DNA of 64,000 nt from Maribacter sp. (GTDB lineage Bacteria; Bacteroidota; Bacteroidia; Flavobacteriales; Flavobacteriaceae): contig JARFRH010000120.1 in NCBI GenBank assembly GCA_029287355.1, forward strand, positions 1 through 64,000, in the 5' to 3' direction. Position numbers and translations under genes: made by a program. The notes under the pieces are model-generated. The model saw only the letters and a list, made by a program, of their open reading frames with translations, had not been told where the DNA came from and searched no databases. Each line of letters starts with the position of its first letter. Positions within the stretch are counted from its first letter, which is position 1. This document shows positions 1 to 9,028 of the stretch, one piece after another.

Positions 1-2
1 AT

Positions 3-245
3 TGGAGTGGACTATTTCTGGATTTTTCTGTAGAAGAGAAAAGTTTCGAGAACTTTGTTTTAACTTATTCTAATGAGTTGCTTGAGATTTACTGGACTGG
101 AACTTATCCTGAATCTATGAAAAGATACAGGAGAAATAAGCTAAGGAGAGATGGAATAATAGATATTAACAAAGGACAAACGACAGACTTTGTATACCTT
201 ACTGATAAAACCTGTGAACTTCTAAAAAAATACAAAATACTATAA
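3..245 (+). CDS. 3' end of an unidentified protein (partial, cut by window edge)
   Basis: An open frame runs from the window edge to a TAA at 243-245 and encodes about 80 residues, ending in CELLKKYKIL. It was not in the ORF track because no start codon is inside the window. The visible part is soluble and rich in charged and aromatic residues (SNELLEIYWTGTYPESMKRY), with no signal peptide, membrane segment or motif I recognise. The uninterrupted frame right up to the stop is the only evidence that it is coding. Function unknown; it may be the C-terminus of a larger gene. Confidence 0.5.
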   Translation, partial: WSGLFLDFSVEEKSFENFVLTYSNELLEIYWTGTYPESMKRYRRNKLRRDGIIDINKGQTTDFVYLTDKTCELLKKYKIL

Positions 246-484
246 ATCGCATATATCGTTTGGACTATCAACTTTGACCTTGGGAAGTACAACAAGATAT
301 TGAATTTCTTAATATCATATAAGGGCAGAAATACTCATAACTAAAACTTCCGAAAAACCGGTTTAAAACATGTTGAAACAACAGCGCTTTAAGATTACTG
401 CCAATTTTATTAAATTATCAGGTTGAATATGTAACATTTTCAATTTTTTGTAACTAACAAGAGGTATTGAACTAAACTACCTAT

Positions 485-1240
485 ATGATCCAAATAGAAA
501 AGCTCACAAAATCTTTCACCACTAAAACAGGAAAAGGGTTTAAAAAGGAAACCGTTACCGTCAACGCGGTCAATGAAGTTTCTTTCGAATGCAAACCGGG
601 AAGAATCTTTTCATTGCTTGGACCTAACGGGGCAGGCAAGACGACTGCCCTACGCATGATCGCCGGAATCATCAACCCCACTTCAGGTACGGCCATTGTT
701 GATGGTGTAGATATCTCACAGGGCAATGATGAGGTCAAAAAACGCATTGGCTTCTTGACCGGCTCCACCGGCCTATATGAGCGCTTAAATCCAGACGAAA
801 CGCTTGATTTTTTTGGACAAATTTACCGTCTTCCTGAAAAGAAACTAAAAGAAAGAAAAGAATATCTCTTCGAAAAATTGGGTATCAACGAGTTTCGAAA
901 AAAACGCATGGGGCAAATGAGTACAGGTATGAAACAAAAAGTCTCGATTGCCCGTACGCTGATTCATGATCCCGAGGTTTTGATCTTCGACGAACCAACT
1001 TCAGGGCTCGATGTGATTACTGCTGACAGCATTATTGACTTGATTCGTGAATCGAAAAATGACAACAAAACGGTCATTTTTTCATCACATATTATGAGTG
1101 AAGTTGACCTGCTCTGTGATGATCTTGCAATAATCAACAAAGGGTCCATCATCTACAACGATTCTTTTGAGAATTTCAAGAAAGAGATGAAAGCCGACAA
1201 CCTTACCCAAGAATTCATTAACCGTGTAAAAGAGGCATAA
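485..1240 (+). CDS. natA: ABC transporter ATP-binding protein, NatA-like
   Basis: This is the ATPase subunit of an ABC-2 type exporter, 251 aa, cytoplasmic and membrane-associated through its partner permease. Visible motifs in order are Walker A GPNGAGKTT (residues 46-54), the signature MSTGMKQK (145-152), Walker B VLIFDEP (165-171) and the H-loop SSH (200-202). The Q-loop region reads GFLTGSTGLYERL without the usual Gln, and the signature is STGMKQ instead of LSGGQ; both are hallmarks of the NatA sodium-efflux branch. The permease gene starts one base after this stop, so the two form an operon. In Bacillus NatAB exports Na+, but the substrate here is inferred from subfamily likeness only and could be another small cation or compound. 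Confidence 0.85.
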   Translation: MIQIEKLTKSFTTKTGKGFKKETVTVNAVNEVSFECKPGRIFSLLGPNGAGKTTALRMIAGIINPTSGTAIVDGVDISQGNDEVKKRIGFLTGSTGLYERLNPDETLDFFGQIYRLPEKKLKERKEYLFEKLGINEFRKKRMGQMSTGMKQKVSIARTLIHDPEVLIFDEPTSGLDVITADSIIDLIRESKNDNKTVIFSSHIMSEVDLLCDDLAIINKGSIIYNDSFENFKKEMKADNLTQEFINRVKEA

Positions 1241-1241
1241 G

Positions 1242-2420
1242 ATGAGAGATTTAATCATAATCGTAAAAAAAGAACTGACCGAGCTTCTAAGGGATAAGAA
1301 AACCATTATCAATTCTATTGTGCTACCCACCTTGTTGATTCCGATTCTGATGTTCGGCGGCATCAAAGTGAGTCAAATGATCAGCGAAAGCAACCAACAA
1401 AAAACGGTCCAAATCGGTTTGGTGAACGCACCGGAAGATTTTATGAAGTTGGTCAAAGGTGATAGTTTAAATGAAATCACGAACTATACGGAATCTATAG
1501 ACTTCAAAACATTGATAGAGGATGGCACCATACAAACGGCTTTGGTTTTTTCTTCGGATTGGCAAACCCATATGGATAGTTTGACAAGCAGTCAAATACA
1601 AATTTATCGCAACGGAACCAAAGACAATGTCAACGGTCGGGTTTCAAAAATGCTGGAAACTTATAGTACTGAACTCAAAAAACAGCGTATTGCGCAATTA
1701 CGGATTCCCGTTGCGAAAATGACTCCTTTTAGTGAAAACTATATTGAAATAGGCGAACAAAAAGAATTGATTGGAAAACGAGTCGGTGGTTTTATTCCCT
1801 ATATTTTCATCTTGACCATGTGGGGTGGTTGTCTCTTGGCAGCGATAGATTTGGTTACTGGAGAAAAAGAACGAAAGACCATTGAAACGACCCTGTCCTT
1901 ACCTATTTCAAAATTCAATGTGTTACTGGGAAAGTCAATTGTGGCTTCTTTACTAGGATTTCTTCCTGCTCTTTTAAATCTAATTGGTCTTATAATCGGA
2001 CTCAACTTTATTGACGGAATACCAGATGAATTTAAATTGGCTATTAATGAAATGCTGAACTTTCAGTCTATTTCTATGATTTTACTATTACTTATTCCAT
2101 TCTCCTTATTCTTAGCCGGATTTATCATTGCCCTGGTCGCTGGGGCAACTACTTTCAAGGAAGCACAAAGCAAAGCTTCTCCACTCATTATTGTTATTAT
2201 CATCCCTTTGGTAATGGCCTTGCTACCAGGTATTGAATTTACTTGGTCTACAGTTTTTGTGCCCGTCCTTAATATCGGTTTAGGGGTAAAGGAAATCATG
2301 GCCGGAACCATTGATATGGGTATGTATGCAGCGATGTTATTCTCATTAATTGCTTTTGCAGTAGCAGCGATTTATTTCAGCTATAAGAAGTTCTCTGACG
2401 AGAATGCGATTTTAAAATAG
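1242..2420 (+). CDS. natB: ABC-2 type permease, NatB-like
   Basis: This is the membrane subunit partnering the upstream ATPase, 392 aa. It has one N-terminal membrane span (about residues 20-45), then a roughly 140-residue extracytoplasmic domain, and a C-terminal bundle of about five spans beginning near residue 180. Between the first two C-terminal spans is the motif DLVTGEKERKTIETTLSLPI, the coupling-helix region characteristic of the NatB/YhaP branch of ABC-2 permeases (ABC2_membrane_3). It is separated from natA by a single base and almost certainly cotranscribed and translationally coupled. The gene ends in TAG. The substrate cannot be read from sequence; sodium efflux is inferred from the NatA-type ATPase. 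Confidence 0.8.
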   Translation: MRDLIIIVKKELTELLRDKKTIINSIVLPTLLIPILMFGGIKVSQMISESNQQKTVQIGLVNAPEDFMKLVKGDSLNEITNYTESIDFKTLIEDGTIQTALVFSSDWQTHMDSLTSSQIQIYRNGTKDNVNGRVSKMLETYSTELKKQRIAQLRIPVAKMTPFSENYIEIGEQKELIGKRVGGFIPYIFILTMWGGCLLAAIDLVTGEKERKTIETTLSLPISKFNVLLGKSIVASLLGFLPALLNLIGLIIGLNFIDGIPDEFKLAINEMLNFQSISMILLLLIPFSLFLAGFIIALVAGATTFKEAQSKASPLIIVIIIPLVMALLPGIEFTWSTVFVPVLNIGLGVKEIMAGTIDMGMYAAMLFSLIAFAVAAIYFSYKKFSDENAILK

Positions 2421-2441
2421 ATTCAGTGGTGAATTGTGAAG

Positions 2442-2477
2442 AGGGTGAAACTATTTTAAACTGGTTCGCCCTTTTTT
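2442..2477 (+). terminator. Intrinsic terminator of natAB, embedded in the 3' end of the P450 gene
   Basis: Arms AGGGTGAAAC (2442-2451) and GTTCGCCCT (2464-2472) pair with one G-U wobble and one bulged A, followed by a T-run (2472-2477). It lies 22 nt after the natB stop. It overlaps the last codons of the convergent P450 gene, so the same bases are coding on the other strand. Confidence 0.5.
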
Positions 2478-3799
2478 CTTGGAACAAATTTTAAAACCAC
2501 CTCTTTTGGTTTCAATGTGATTAGTGGATTGATTTCCACATTATCCGTGACGGCCTTTATTTCGTGTTTTTTAAGAATTTCGGCCACGACCAAAGTCATC
2601 TCATACATCGCAAAGTTATTACCCACACACATACGGGGGCCAGCACCAAATGGATAGTAATATTCCTGAAAATCCTTCTTATTCGCTGCGTCAAAACGCT
2701 CAGGTCGAAATTCCTCTGGCGCGTTCCAAAACCGGATATCGCGGTGCAATTCATACATCGCCAAAAGTATCATGGTATCTTTCGGTATGCTATGATTCCC
2801 CCATTGATCCCTTTCGATGGATACGCGATCGACATAGTAAGCAGGGGGGTATAATCGCATCCCTTCCTCAACACATTGCTTGACATAAGTAAGTTTTGAA
2901 AGCGTTTCCATTGGATTATCCCCTTCCAAATCAACTTGGGAAATACTTTCAAAAGCGTTTTGCTGAGCATCTGGATTTTTAGCCAGCAGAAAAAGCGTAA
3001 AACTCAAGGCATTCGCTGTAGTCTCATGACCCGCCGTAAACAATATGAGTACCTCATCGATCAACTGCGCTCGTGACATTGGGGTACCATCGTCATAACG
3101 TGCCTTCAAAAGCATATCAAGTAAATCATCTTTTTCCGTTCCGGAATCTATGCGCTCTTGAATGATACCATCAAGTATGGTACGAGCTTGTTCAGAATAA
3201 CTCAGGTGACGTTTTATCTCACCACTTAATTTGAACCACCAATTCATAAAAGGCTGACGCATCTCACGAATTAACATTTTCTGATTGGTTTCGGAAATTT
3301 CTTTAAGTTGAGCCATCTGGCCTTGAATATCATCTCTACTAAAAAGTGATTTTGCGACGACTTGAAATGCCAAATCACCCATTAGGGGATATATGTTCTG
3401 CACTTCATCAGGTTTAATTCTTTCAAGTTCCTCGACAATGGCAGCATGCATGATACCTAGAAGGCCTTCTAATTTTTTTTTGTGAAATGCAGGTTGTACC
3501 ATTCTACGATGCGTACGCCAATGTTCTCCATTTGAAGTCAAAAGACCTTTACCAATATATTTGGCCAGGTCTCGTGTCTGTAAAGTGGATTTATGGTAAC
3601 TTTTGTGCTGTTTCTGCAATACTCGCCGAATATATTCCGGACTTCTAGTGAAGAGGATAGTGCCGCTCGGGCCGATTTTCACTTTAAAAGTATCGCCTAA
3701 TTTTTCAAAGTTGTAGTGGTGGAAGGGTAATGGGTTTTTCAGGATGCTTTTCCTGTTCTTGAGCACTTGATACCAAGAAACGGTGGGGAAGTCTTTCAT
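2456..3799 (-). CDS. Cytochrome P450
   Basis: This is a soluble bacterial cytochrome P450 monooxygenase of 447 aa, a normal length for the family. All diagnostic elements are present: the I-helix oxygen-activation motif AGHETTANAL, the K-helix ExxR (EEGMRLYPP), the PERF-type motif FRPERF, and the heme-binding loop FGAGPRMCVG with the proximal Cys at about residue 391. There is no fused reductase, so it needs separate electron donors, and none is visible nearby. Its ATG directly abuts the ruvB stop (TAAATG), so it is the second gene of a ruvB-P450 transcript and probably translationally coupled. The CYP4/CYP102-like heme region suggests a fatty-acid or other hydrophobic substrate, but this is inference and the true substrate is unknown. 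Confidence 0.9.
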   Translation of the reverse strand: MKDFPTVSWYQVLKNRKSILKNPLPFHHYNFEKLGDTFKVKIGPSGTILFTRSPEYIRRVLQKQHKSYHKSTLQTRDLAKYIGKGLLTSNGEHWRTHRRMVQPAFHKKKLEGLLGIMHAAIVEELERIKPDEVQNIYPLMGDLAFQVVAKSLFSRDDIQGQMAQLKEISETNQKMLIREMRQPFMNWWFKLSGEIKRHLSYSEQARTILDGIIQERIDSGTEKDDLLDMLLKARYDDGTPMSRAQLIDEVLILFTAGHETTANALSFTLFLLAKNPDAQQNAFESISQVDLEGDNPMETLSKLTYVKQCVEEGMRLYPPAYYVDRVSIERDQWGNHSIPKDTMILLAMYELHRDIRFWNAPEEFRPERFDAANKKDFQEYYYPFGAGPRMCVGNNFAMYEMTLVVAEILKKHEIKAVTDNVEINPLITLKPKEVVLKFVPRKKGEPV

Positions 3800-4822
3800 T
3801 TAAAATAGACCTGGTTGGATCTCTCCTTTTATTCTTCCCAAGTGTTTGTAGGCCAATTCCGTAACTTCCCTTCCTCTTGGGGTACGCATGATAAAGCCTT
3901 GCTGAATTAAGAAAGGTTCATATACCTCTTCAATAGTTTCGGCACTATCTGAAACCGCTGTCGCCAAGGTGGTAATACCCACAGGGCCGCCTTTGAATTT
4001 ATCGATGATAGTGGTCAGTATTTTATTGTCCATTTCATCCAACCCGTGGGCATCTACATTCAGTGCCTTTAAACTGAATTTCGATATTTCCATATCAATG
4101 CTTCCGTTGCCCTTAATTTGGGCGAAGTCACGAACACGTCGTAAAAGCGCATTACAGATTCTTGGTGTGCCTCGACTCCTGCCGGCAATTTCAATACAGG
4201 CATCATGCATGATGGGTACTTTTAAGATATCCGCACTACGCTGTACAATGGTAGAAAGCAACTCTGTATTATAATACTGTAGTCTACTCTGAATTCCGAA
4301 TCTCGCACGCATGGGTGCGGTTAACAATCCTGAACGGGTGGTCGCCCCTATCAACGTAAAGGGACTCAAATTGATTTGCACCGACCGTGCGTTGGGCCCG
4401 GTCTCAATCATGATATCTATTCTATAATCCTCCATGGCGGAATATAAATATTCCTCCACAATAGGGCTCAAACGATGTATTTCATCAATGAACAAGACAT
4501 CGCGTTCATCGAGATTGGTCAATAAGCCGGCCAAATCTCCCGGCTTATCCAATACTGGGCCGGATGTTATTTTGATACCCACCCCTAATTCGTTCGCCAG
4601 TATATGTGCAAGGGTTGTTTTCCCTAATCCTGGAGGACCATGAAATAAGGTGTGATCCAGGGCCTCTCCCCTTTGATTCGCAGCTTCAACAAAAACTTTT
4701 AGATTTTCCAAAACCTGCTCCTGTCCCGTAAAATCATCGAAGCTTATCGGGCGTAAAGCCCTTTCGATATCGAGTTCTTCATTGGAATAGCCTTCAGTGG
4801 AAGGGTCTAGGTATTCGTTCAT
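3800..4822 (-). CDS. ruvB: Holliday junction branch migration DNA helicase RuvB
   Basis: RuvB is the hexameric AAA+ motor that with RuvA drives branch migration of Holliday junctions in recombinational repair. I start it at MNEYLDPS (340 aa), the standard family N-terminus and length; the ORF-track start 18 codons upstream would include the promoter element. Visible features are the N-terminal [11 protein letters not shown], Walker [11 protein letters not shown] (residues 61-70), Walker B FIDEIHR, sensor 1 GATTRSG, and a C-terminal winged helix with [17 protein letters not shown], used for DNA contact. The downstream P450 gene begins at the base after this stop. A -7 promoter element sits 5 nt upstream of the ATG, so the mRNA is probably leaderless. 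Confidence 0.97.
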   Translation of the reverse strand: MNEYLDPSTEGYSNEELDIERALRPISFDDFTGQEQVLENLKVFVEAANQRGEALDHTLFHGPPGLGKTTLAHILANELGVGIKITSGPVLDKPGDLAGLLTNLDERDVLFIDEIHRLSPIVEEYLYSAMEDYRIDIMIETGPNARSVQINLSPFTLIGATTRSGLLTAPMRARFGIQSRLQYYNTELLSTIVQRSADILKVPIMHDACIEIAGRSRGTPRICNALLRRVRDFAQIKGNGSIDMEISKFSLKALNVDAHGLDEMDNKILTTIIDKFKGGPVGITTLATAVSDSAETIEEVYEPFLIQQGFIMRTPRGREVTELAYKHLGRIKGEIQPGLF

Positions 4823-4827
4823 ATGTC

Positions 4828-4857
4828 CAAAGATAGCAAAAACAATGCCCCTAACAT
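4828..4857 (-). promoter_or_regulatory. Promoter of ruvB-P450, -7 element 5 nt from the ATG
   Basis: On the minus strand, TATCTTTG (4835-4828) is a perfect match to the Bacteroidota -7 consensus TANNTTTG. Nineteen bases further upstream is ATG (4857-4855) in place of TTG, a one-base mismatch. Only 5 nt separate the -7 element from the ruvB ATG, putting the likely transcription start at or next to the start codon. Confidence 0.6.
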
Positions 4858-4942
4858 AGATGAAAAAAATGGTCAAAATGGAAAATAGGATTAGGAATCA
4901 AACAATATGACATTTGTCATCTTTTTTAGACAGTGGATTCCC

Positions 4943-4950
4943 AATCTTTG
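4943..4950 (+). promoter_or_regulatory. Possible -7 element for pckA
   Basis: AATCTTTG matches TANNTTTG at seven of eight positions and lies about 41 nt upstream of the pckA ATG. A clear TTG at -33 is lacking, only a T-rich stretch. It also lies inside the longer ORF-track version of the gene, which supports the later start. Confidence 0.35.
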
Positions 4951-4991
4951 TATTTCTTTATGAAAGAAGAAATAATCCTAAACTAAATACT

Positions 4992-6581
4992 ATGGCAGAA
5001 ACATTCAATCTTAAACAATACGGAATAGAAACCGAAACGATCTACAGAAATAGTAGTGTGCCCGTATTATACGAACTTGGTCTTCGTTTAGAAAAAGGAA
5101 CGGCGATTTCCGATGTGGGCGCTTTGATGACCTATTCAGGTGAAAAAACGGGCAGAAGTCCTAAAGACAAAAGAATTGTACGCCATCCTGATTCCGAAAA
5201 GAACATTGACTGGGGTGATATCAATATTGGTTTGGACGAACATACTTTTATGGTCAACCATGAACGTGCACTGGACTATCTGAACATCTGCGACCACCTC
5301 TTCGTTGTTGATGCCTATGCAGGCTGGGACCCCAAGTATCGCATCAAGACAAGAATTGTGTGTACTAGAGCCTATCATGCCCTTTTTATGCAGAACATGT
5401 TGATCATGCCTACTGAAGAAGAATTAGCCAATTTTGGAGAACCGGATTATATCGTTTTTAACGGGGGACAATTTCCTGCGAATCGATATACTTCTGAAAT
5501 GACTTCAAAAACCAGTGTGGATGTCAACTTAGAACGAAAGGAAATCGTCATTCTAGGTACAGAATATGCGGGTGAAATGAAAAAAGGAATTTTTGGGGTC
5601 ATGAACTATCTGATGCCTTTGGAAAATGTGATGCCCATGCACTGTTCTGCCAATGTGGGTGAAAAAGGGGATGTGAGTATTCTTTTCGGACTTTCAGGAA
5701 CTGGCAAAACGACTTTGAGCGCTGATCCGAAGCGTAAACTAATTGGTGATGATGAACACTGTTGGACAGATGAAGGCACTTTTAATATCGAAGGCGGTTG
5801 TTACGCTAAGGCCATTGATCTTTCTGCCGAGAACGAACCCGATATTTTCAACGCCATCCGTTTTGGAACCGTGCTTGAAAACGTGGTGTACGATGAAAAG
5901 ACGCGAAAAGTGGACTATAGTGATGTGTCAATTACACAAAACACTAGAGCCTCTTACCCCATTGAATTCATAGATAATGTTCAAATACCCTGCATTGCTG
6001 GTCATCCTGAGAACATTATTTTCTTGACCTGTGATGCCTTCGGTGTATTACCTCCTGTTAGTAAGCTCACGCCTGAACAAGCGAGTTATCATTTTATATC
6101 TGGCTATACCGCCAAGGTCGCTGGAACAGAAATGGGAGTTACAGAACCGCAGGCAACTTTTAGTGCCTGTTTTGGAGCCGCCTTTATGATGTGGCATCCT
6201 AACAAATACGCCGAATTGTTAGCGGAAAAAATTAAAACACATAAAGCAACAGCCTGGTTGGTAAACACGGGGTGGAACGGTAGCGGCTCTCGTATGAAAC
6301 TAAAATACACCAGAGCGATGATCGATGCCATACACCGTCATGATTTTGACAATGTCGAATATGTTACGGACGAAGAATTTGGTTTTCAGATTCCGACAAC
6401 TTGCCCAAATGTGCCCAAAGAGGTATTGATACCAAAGAATACCTGGGAAGACAAAGCCAAATACGCAGTCGTAAAGAACAAATTGGTGACCCTTTTCAAT
6501 GAAAATTTTGAAAAGTTCAAGGCTAATGTAAATCCAGAGATCATCGCAGCAGGACCCAAAGATCTTTCACTTCAATCATAG
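4992..6581 (+). CDS. pckA: Phosphoenolpyruvate carboxykinase (ATP)
   Basis: PckA interconverts oxaloacetate plus ATP with phosphoenolpyruvate, CO2 and ADP in the cytoplasm, controlling gluconeogenesis and anaplerotic flux. I start at MAETFNLKQYG (529 aa), the normal size; the track start 26 codons upstream adds an unrelated hydrophobic stretch. Visible motifs are the substrate region TGRSPKDKR near the N-terminus, the kinase-1a P-loop FGLSGTGKTTLSADPKR (around residues 231-247), kinase-2/metal region GDDEHCW, and the adenine-binding C-terminal part with WLVNTGWNGSG. The P-loop type and length identify the ATP-dependent enzyme, not the GTP-dependent one. It is monocistronic, with an intrinsic terminator about 25 nt downstream. 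Confidence 0.97.
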   Translation: MAETFNLKQYGIETETIYRNSSVPVLYELGLRLEKGTAISDVGALMTYSGEKTGRSPKDKRIVRHPDSEKNIDWGDINIGLDEHTFMVNHERALDYLNICDHLFVVDAYAGWDPKYRIKTRIVCTRAYHALFMQNMLIMPTEEELANFGEPDYIVFNGGQFPANRYTSEMTSKTSVDVNLERKEIVILGTEYAGEMKKGIFGVMNYLMPLENVMPMHCSANVGEKGDVSILFGLSGTGKTTLSADPKRKLIGDDEHCWTDEGTFNIEGGCYAKAIDLSAENEPDIFNAIRFGTVLENVVYDEKTRKVDYSDVSITQNTRASYPIEFIDNVQIPCIAGHPENIIFLTCDAFGVLPPVSKLTPEQASYHFISGYTAKVAGTEMGVTEPQATFSACFGAAFMMWHPNKYAELLAEKIKTHKATAWLVNTGWNGSGSRMKLKYTRAMIDAIHRHDFDNVEYVTDEEFGFQIPTTCPNVPKEVLIPKNTWEDKAKYAVVKNKLVTLFNENFEKFKANVNPEIIAAGPKDLSLQS

Positions 6582-6606
6582 TAAACACTTAAGCTTTGTT
6601 TTAAGT

Positions 6607-6637
6607 CCTCATTGCACTCAGCAATGGGGGCTTTTTG
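6607..6637 (+). terminator. Intrinsic terminator after pckA
   Basis: CCTCATTGC (6607-6615) pairs with GCAATGGGG (6621-6629), eight Watson-Crick pairs and one wobble with a five-base loop, followed by CTTTTTG. Confidence 0.75.
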
Positions 6638-6683
6638 CATGTCACCTTTTTTTACATTGTCATTTAAGTCGTATTTTCAATGT

Positions 6684-8957
6684 ATGAAGAAGAACAATTA
6701 CTCCCCTAGTATTTTACAATACATTCCTTTCTTTTATGTGATTTGGTCCGATGATTTGGTGACCGTATCAGAACTCAATGTTGTTCAAATGGCGATCGAT
6801 GAAGATGAAAGTCTCTCAAAGAATGAGAGGGAGCATTTAAAATCTCGGTTAAATCCTAAGCAGCCCCCAAAGGACAATGAGTTAAAGCATTGGAAACAAA
6901 TCGTTTCCAATTCAGGGGTCAAATTAATTGAAAGCGAAACCTATCCCTTAGCCACTTTTAGTCAAAAAGTGGTATGTGAATACCATGAAGTCTGTCCGTT
7001 CAATGAAAGCCTCAAGCATATTGAACTGAATTTGGGCATTCAGCCTAATCACTATAATCACCTTTTCGACGTTGAAGTGGTTCATGAAATCACTTCTGAT
7101 TATTATGACGCAACGGCCATAGATAAGCTCTTAAAAGGAAAGCACGCTAAAGTTGTAGATGGATTTAGGACGGTTTTGGAAGACGCTATTTTTAAGTGGG
7201 ATATCCATCGGACAAAAGAGGGGTTTCGAGAAATTGTTTTGAATCAAGTTAAATTCTTGGCAAAAAAAGGATATGGAGCAATGGCTTACCCAAAAGCGTA
7301 TGGCGGTGGCGGAGATATGGAAGGATACGCTCACATGTTCGAAAATATGATGTTTGTAGATGGAAGCCTGACTATCAAATTTGGTGTACAAGTTGGATTA
7401 TTCGGTGGTAGCATCCAAAAACTAGGAACCAAAAAACATCATGATCAATATTTATCCGATGCAGGTACTGCACAACTCCTAGGTTGCTTTGCCATGACAG
7501 AAACAGGTCACGGCTCAAATGTAAGAGGCATCAAGACGACGGCTACCTATGATAAGGAATCCGATAGCATCGTTATACATACTCCTGGCAAAAATGATAA
7601 TAAGGAATACATTGGCAACGCCCTTCACTCCACGATGGCATCCGTATTTGCCCAATTGATTGTCAATGGCAAGAACGAAGGCGTTCATGCCATTTTAGTC
7701 CCCTTAAGAGATCATAACCATAACGTACTTTCCGGAATCACTGTGGAGGACAATGGGTATAAATTGGGATTGAATGGCGTGGATAATGGAAAAATTTGGT
7801 TTAATCAAGTCTCCGTACCCCGAGAAAACCTCTTGAATAAATATGGCACCATCACCGATAATGGCAGGTATCATTCCGATGTCAAAAACCCGAGCAAACG
7901 CTTTTTCACCATGCTGGGAACGCTAGTAGGTGGCCGTATTTGTGTCGCACGTGCAGGATTGGGAGGAGCAAAAATGGCGCTTGCGATCGCCATAAAACAT
8001 GCCCTTCAGCGAAGGCAATTCAATGATAGTATCAAGGTTCAGGAAGATTTATTGATGGATTATCCTTCGCATCAACTTAGATTGACCCCTTTGGTAGCCA
8101 GTGCTTATGTATATCATATCACTTTAGACAAAATGATGGAAATCTATTGTGATGAAAGCCGACCAGACAAGCGAAAGGTAGAAACTCAGGTTGCTGGACT
8201 TAAATCAATCATTACCTGGTATGCCAATGATACTATTCAAGAATGCCGGGAAGCATGTGGCGGCAAAGGGTATTTAATAGAAAACAGAATCGCCGATCTA
8301 AAAGGTGATGTAGACATCTTTACAACCTTCGAAGGGGACAATACCGTACTGTTACAATTGGCTGCGAAAGGAGTACTCTCTGATTTTAAGGCAGAGTTTA
8401 ATAGCGCCGGTTTTACTGCTGTACTGAAAATTTTGGGTATGCAAATAAATGATACTTTGAAGACCATTAATCCTGTTTATTCGAATAAGGTGGATAAGGA
8501 CCACTTATACAATCCAAAGTTTCACAAACATGCTTTTGAATATAGAAGACGCCGTTTGACGTATACCCTTGCTATGCGTATACGGGACTATATTAAAAAA
8601 GGCATCCCTTCATATCAAGCTTTTCTAAAAGTACAAACGCACCTACTAGCTTTGGGAAAAGCGTATAGCATCGAATTGGCCTATACGACCTTTACTGATT
8701 TTACGGCGGGAATCACGGATGATAAGACCCGAGAACTTTTTCAAAAGTTGGGTACATTGTATGCCTTGCATCATATACGTGAGGATGCGGCTTGGTACTT
8801 GGAACAAGGTTATATTGGAAGTGTGAAATCAAAAGCGATACGACAACGTGTGGAGCGCTTATGTACAGAACTACGCCCTCATATTGGCGTCTTAGTAGAT
8901 GGTTTTGGAATACCAGAGCATTGTATGAGTGCTCCTATTAGTGCAGTATCGATATAG
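6684..8957 (+). CDS. Acyl-CoA oxidase/dehydrogenase family flavoenzyme
   Basis: This is a 757-aa FAD enzyme that probably introduces the first double bond into acyl-CoA in fatty-acid beta-oxidation. The length and motif set match the long acyl-CoA oxidase (ACOX/ACX) branch, not the 380-aa dehydrogenases. Visible features are the flavin/substrate motif CFAMTETGHGSNVRGIKTTA (from about residue 267), GRICVARAGLGGAKMALAIA, the CGGKGYL loop (about 524) and FEGDNTVLLQLAAKGVL, with the presumed catalytic Glu near residue 548. I start at MKKNNYSPS; the track start 24 codons earlier begins inside the pckA terminator. The roughly 200 residues before the recognisable domain are typical of the bacterial members. 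Whether it passes electrons to O2 or to ETF cannot be told from sequence. Confidence 0.85.
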   Translation: MKKNNYSPSILQYIPFFYVIWSDDLVTVSELNVVQMAIDEDESLSKNEREHLKSRLNPKQPPKDNELKHWKQIVSNSGVKLIESETYPLATFSQKVVCEYHEVCPFNESLKHIELNLGIQPNHYNHLFDVEVVHEITSDYYDATAIDKLLKGKHAKVVDGFRTVLEDAIFKWDIHRTKEGFREIVLNQVKFLAKKGYGAMAYPKAYGGGGDMEGYAHMFENMMFVDGSLTIKFGVQVGLFGGSIQKLGTKKHHDQYLSDAGTAQLLGCFAMTETGHGSNVRGIKTTATYDKESDSIVIHTPGKNDNKEYIGNALHSTMASVFAQLIVNGKNEGVHAILVPLRDHNHNVLSGITVEDNGYKLGLNGVDNGKIWFNQVSVPRENLLNKYGTITDNGRYHSDVKNPSKRFFTMLGTLVGGRICVARAGLGGAKMALAIAIKHALQRRQFNDSIKVQEDLLMDYPSHQLRLTPLVASAYVYHITLDKMMEIYCDESRPDKRKVETQVAGLKSIITWYANDTIQECREACGGKGYLIENRIADLKGDVDIFTTFEGDNTVLLQLAAKGVLSDFKAEFNSAGFTAVLKILGMQINDTLKTINPVYSNKVDKDHLYNPKFHKHAFEYRRRRLTYTLAMRIRDYIKKGIPSYQAFLKVQTHLLALGKAYSIELAYTTFTDFTAGITDDKTRELFQKLGTLYALHHIREDAAWYLEQGYIGSVKSKAIRQRVERLCTELRPHIGVLVDGFGIPEHCMSAPISAVSI

Positions 8958-9028
8958 GGTAAACTTACTTTATTGATGGTCAGTCCAATTATGGAAGCTT
9001 GCAACCTTTAAATAGATTTACAGTTGGA

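Noticed and set aside
246-484. Search for a promoter before natA
   Set aside because: Only partial matches such as CAACTTTG and ATTTTTTG are present, with no matching -33 element, so none was called.
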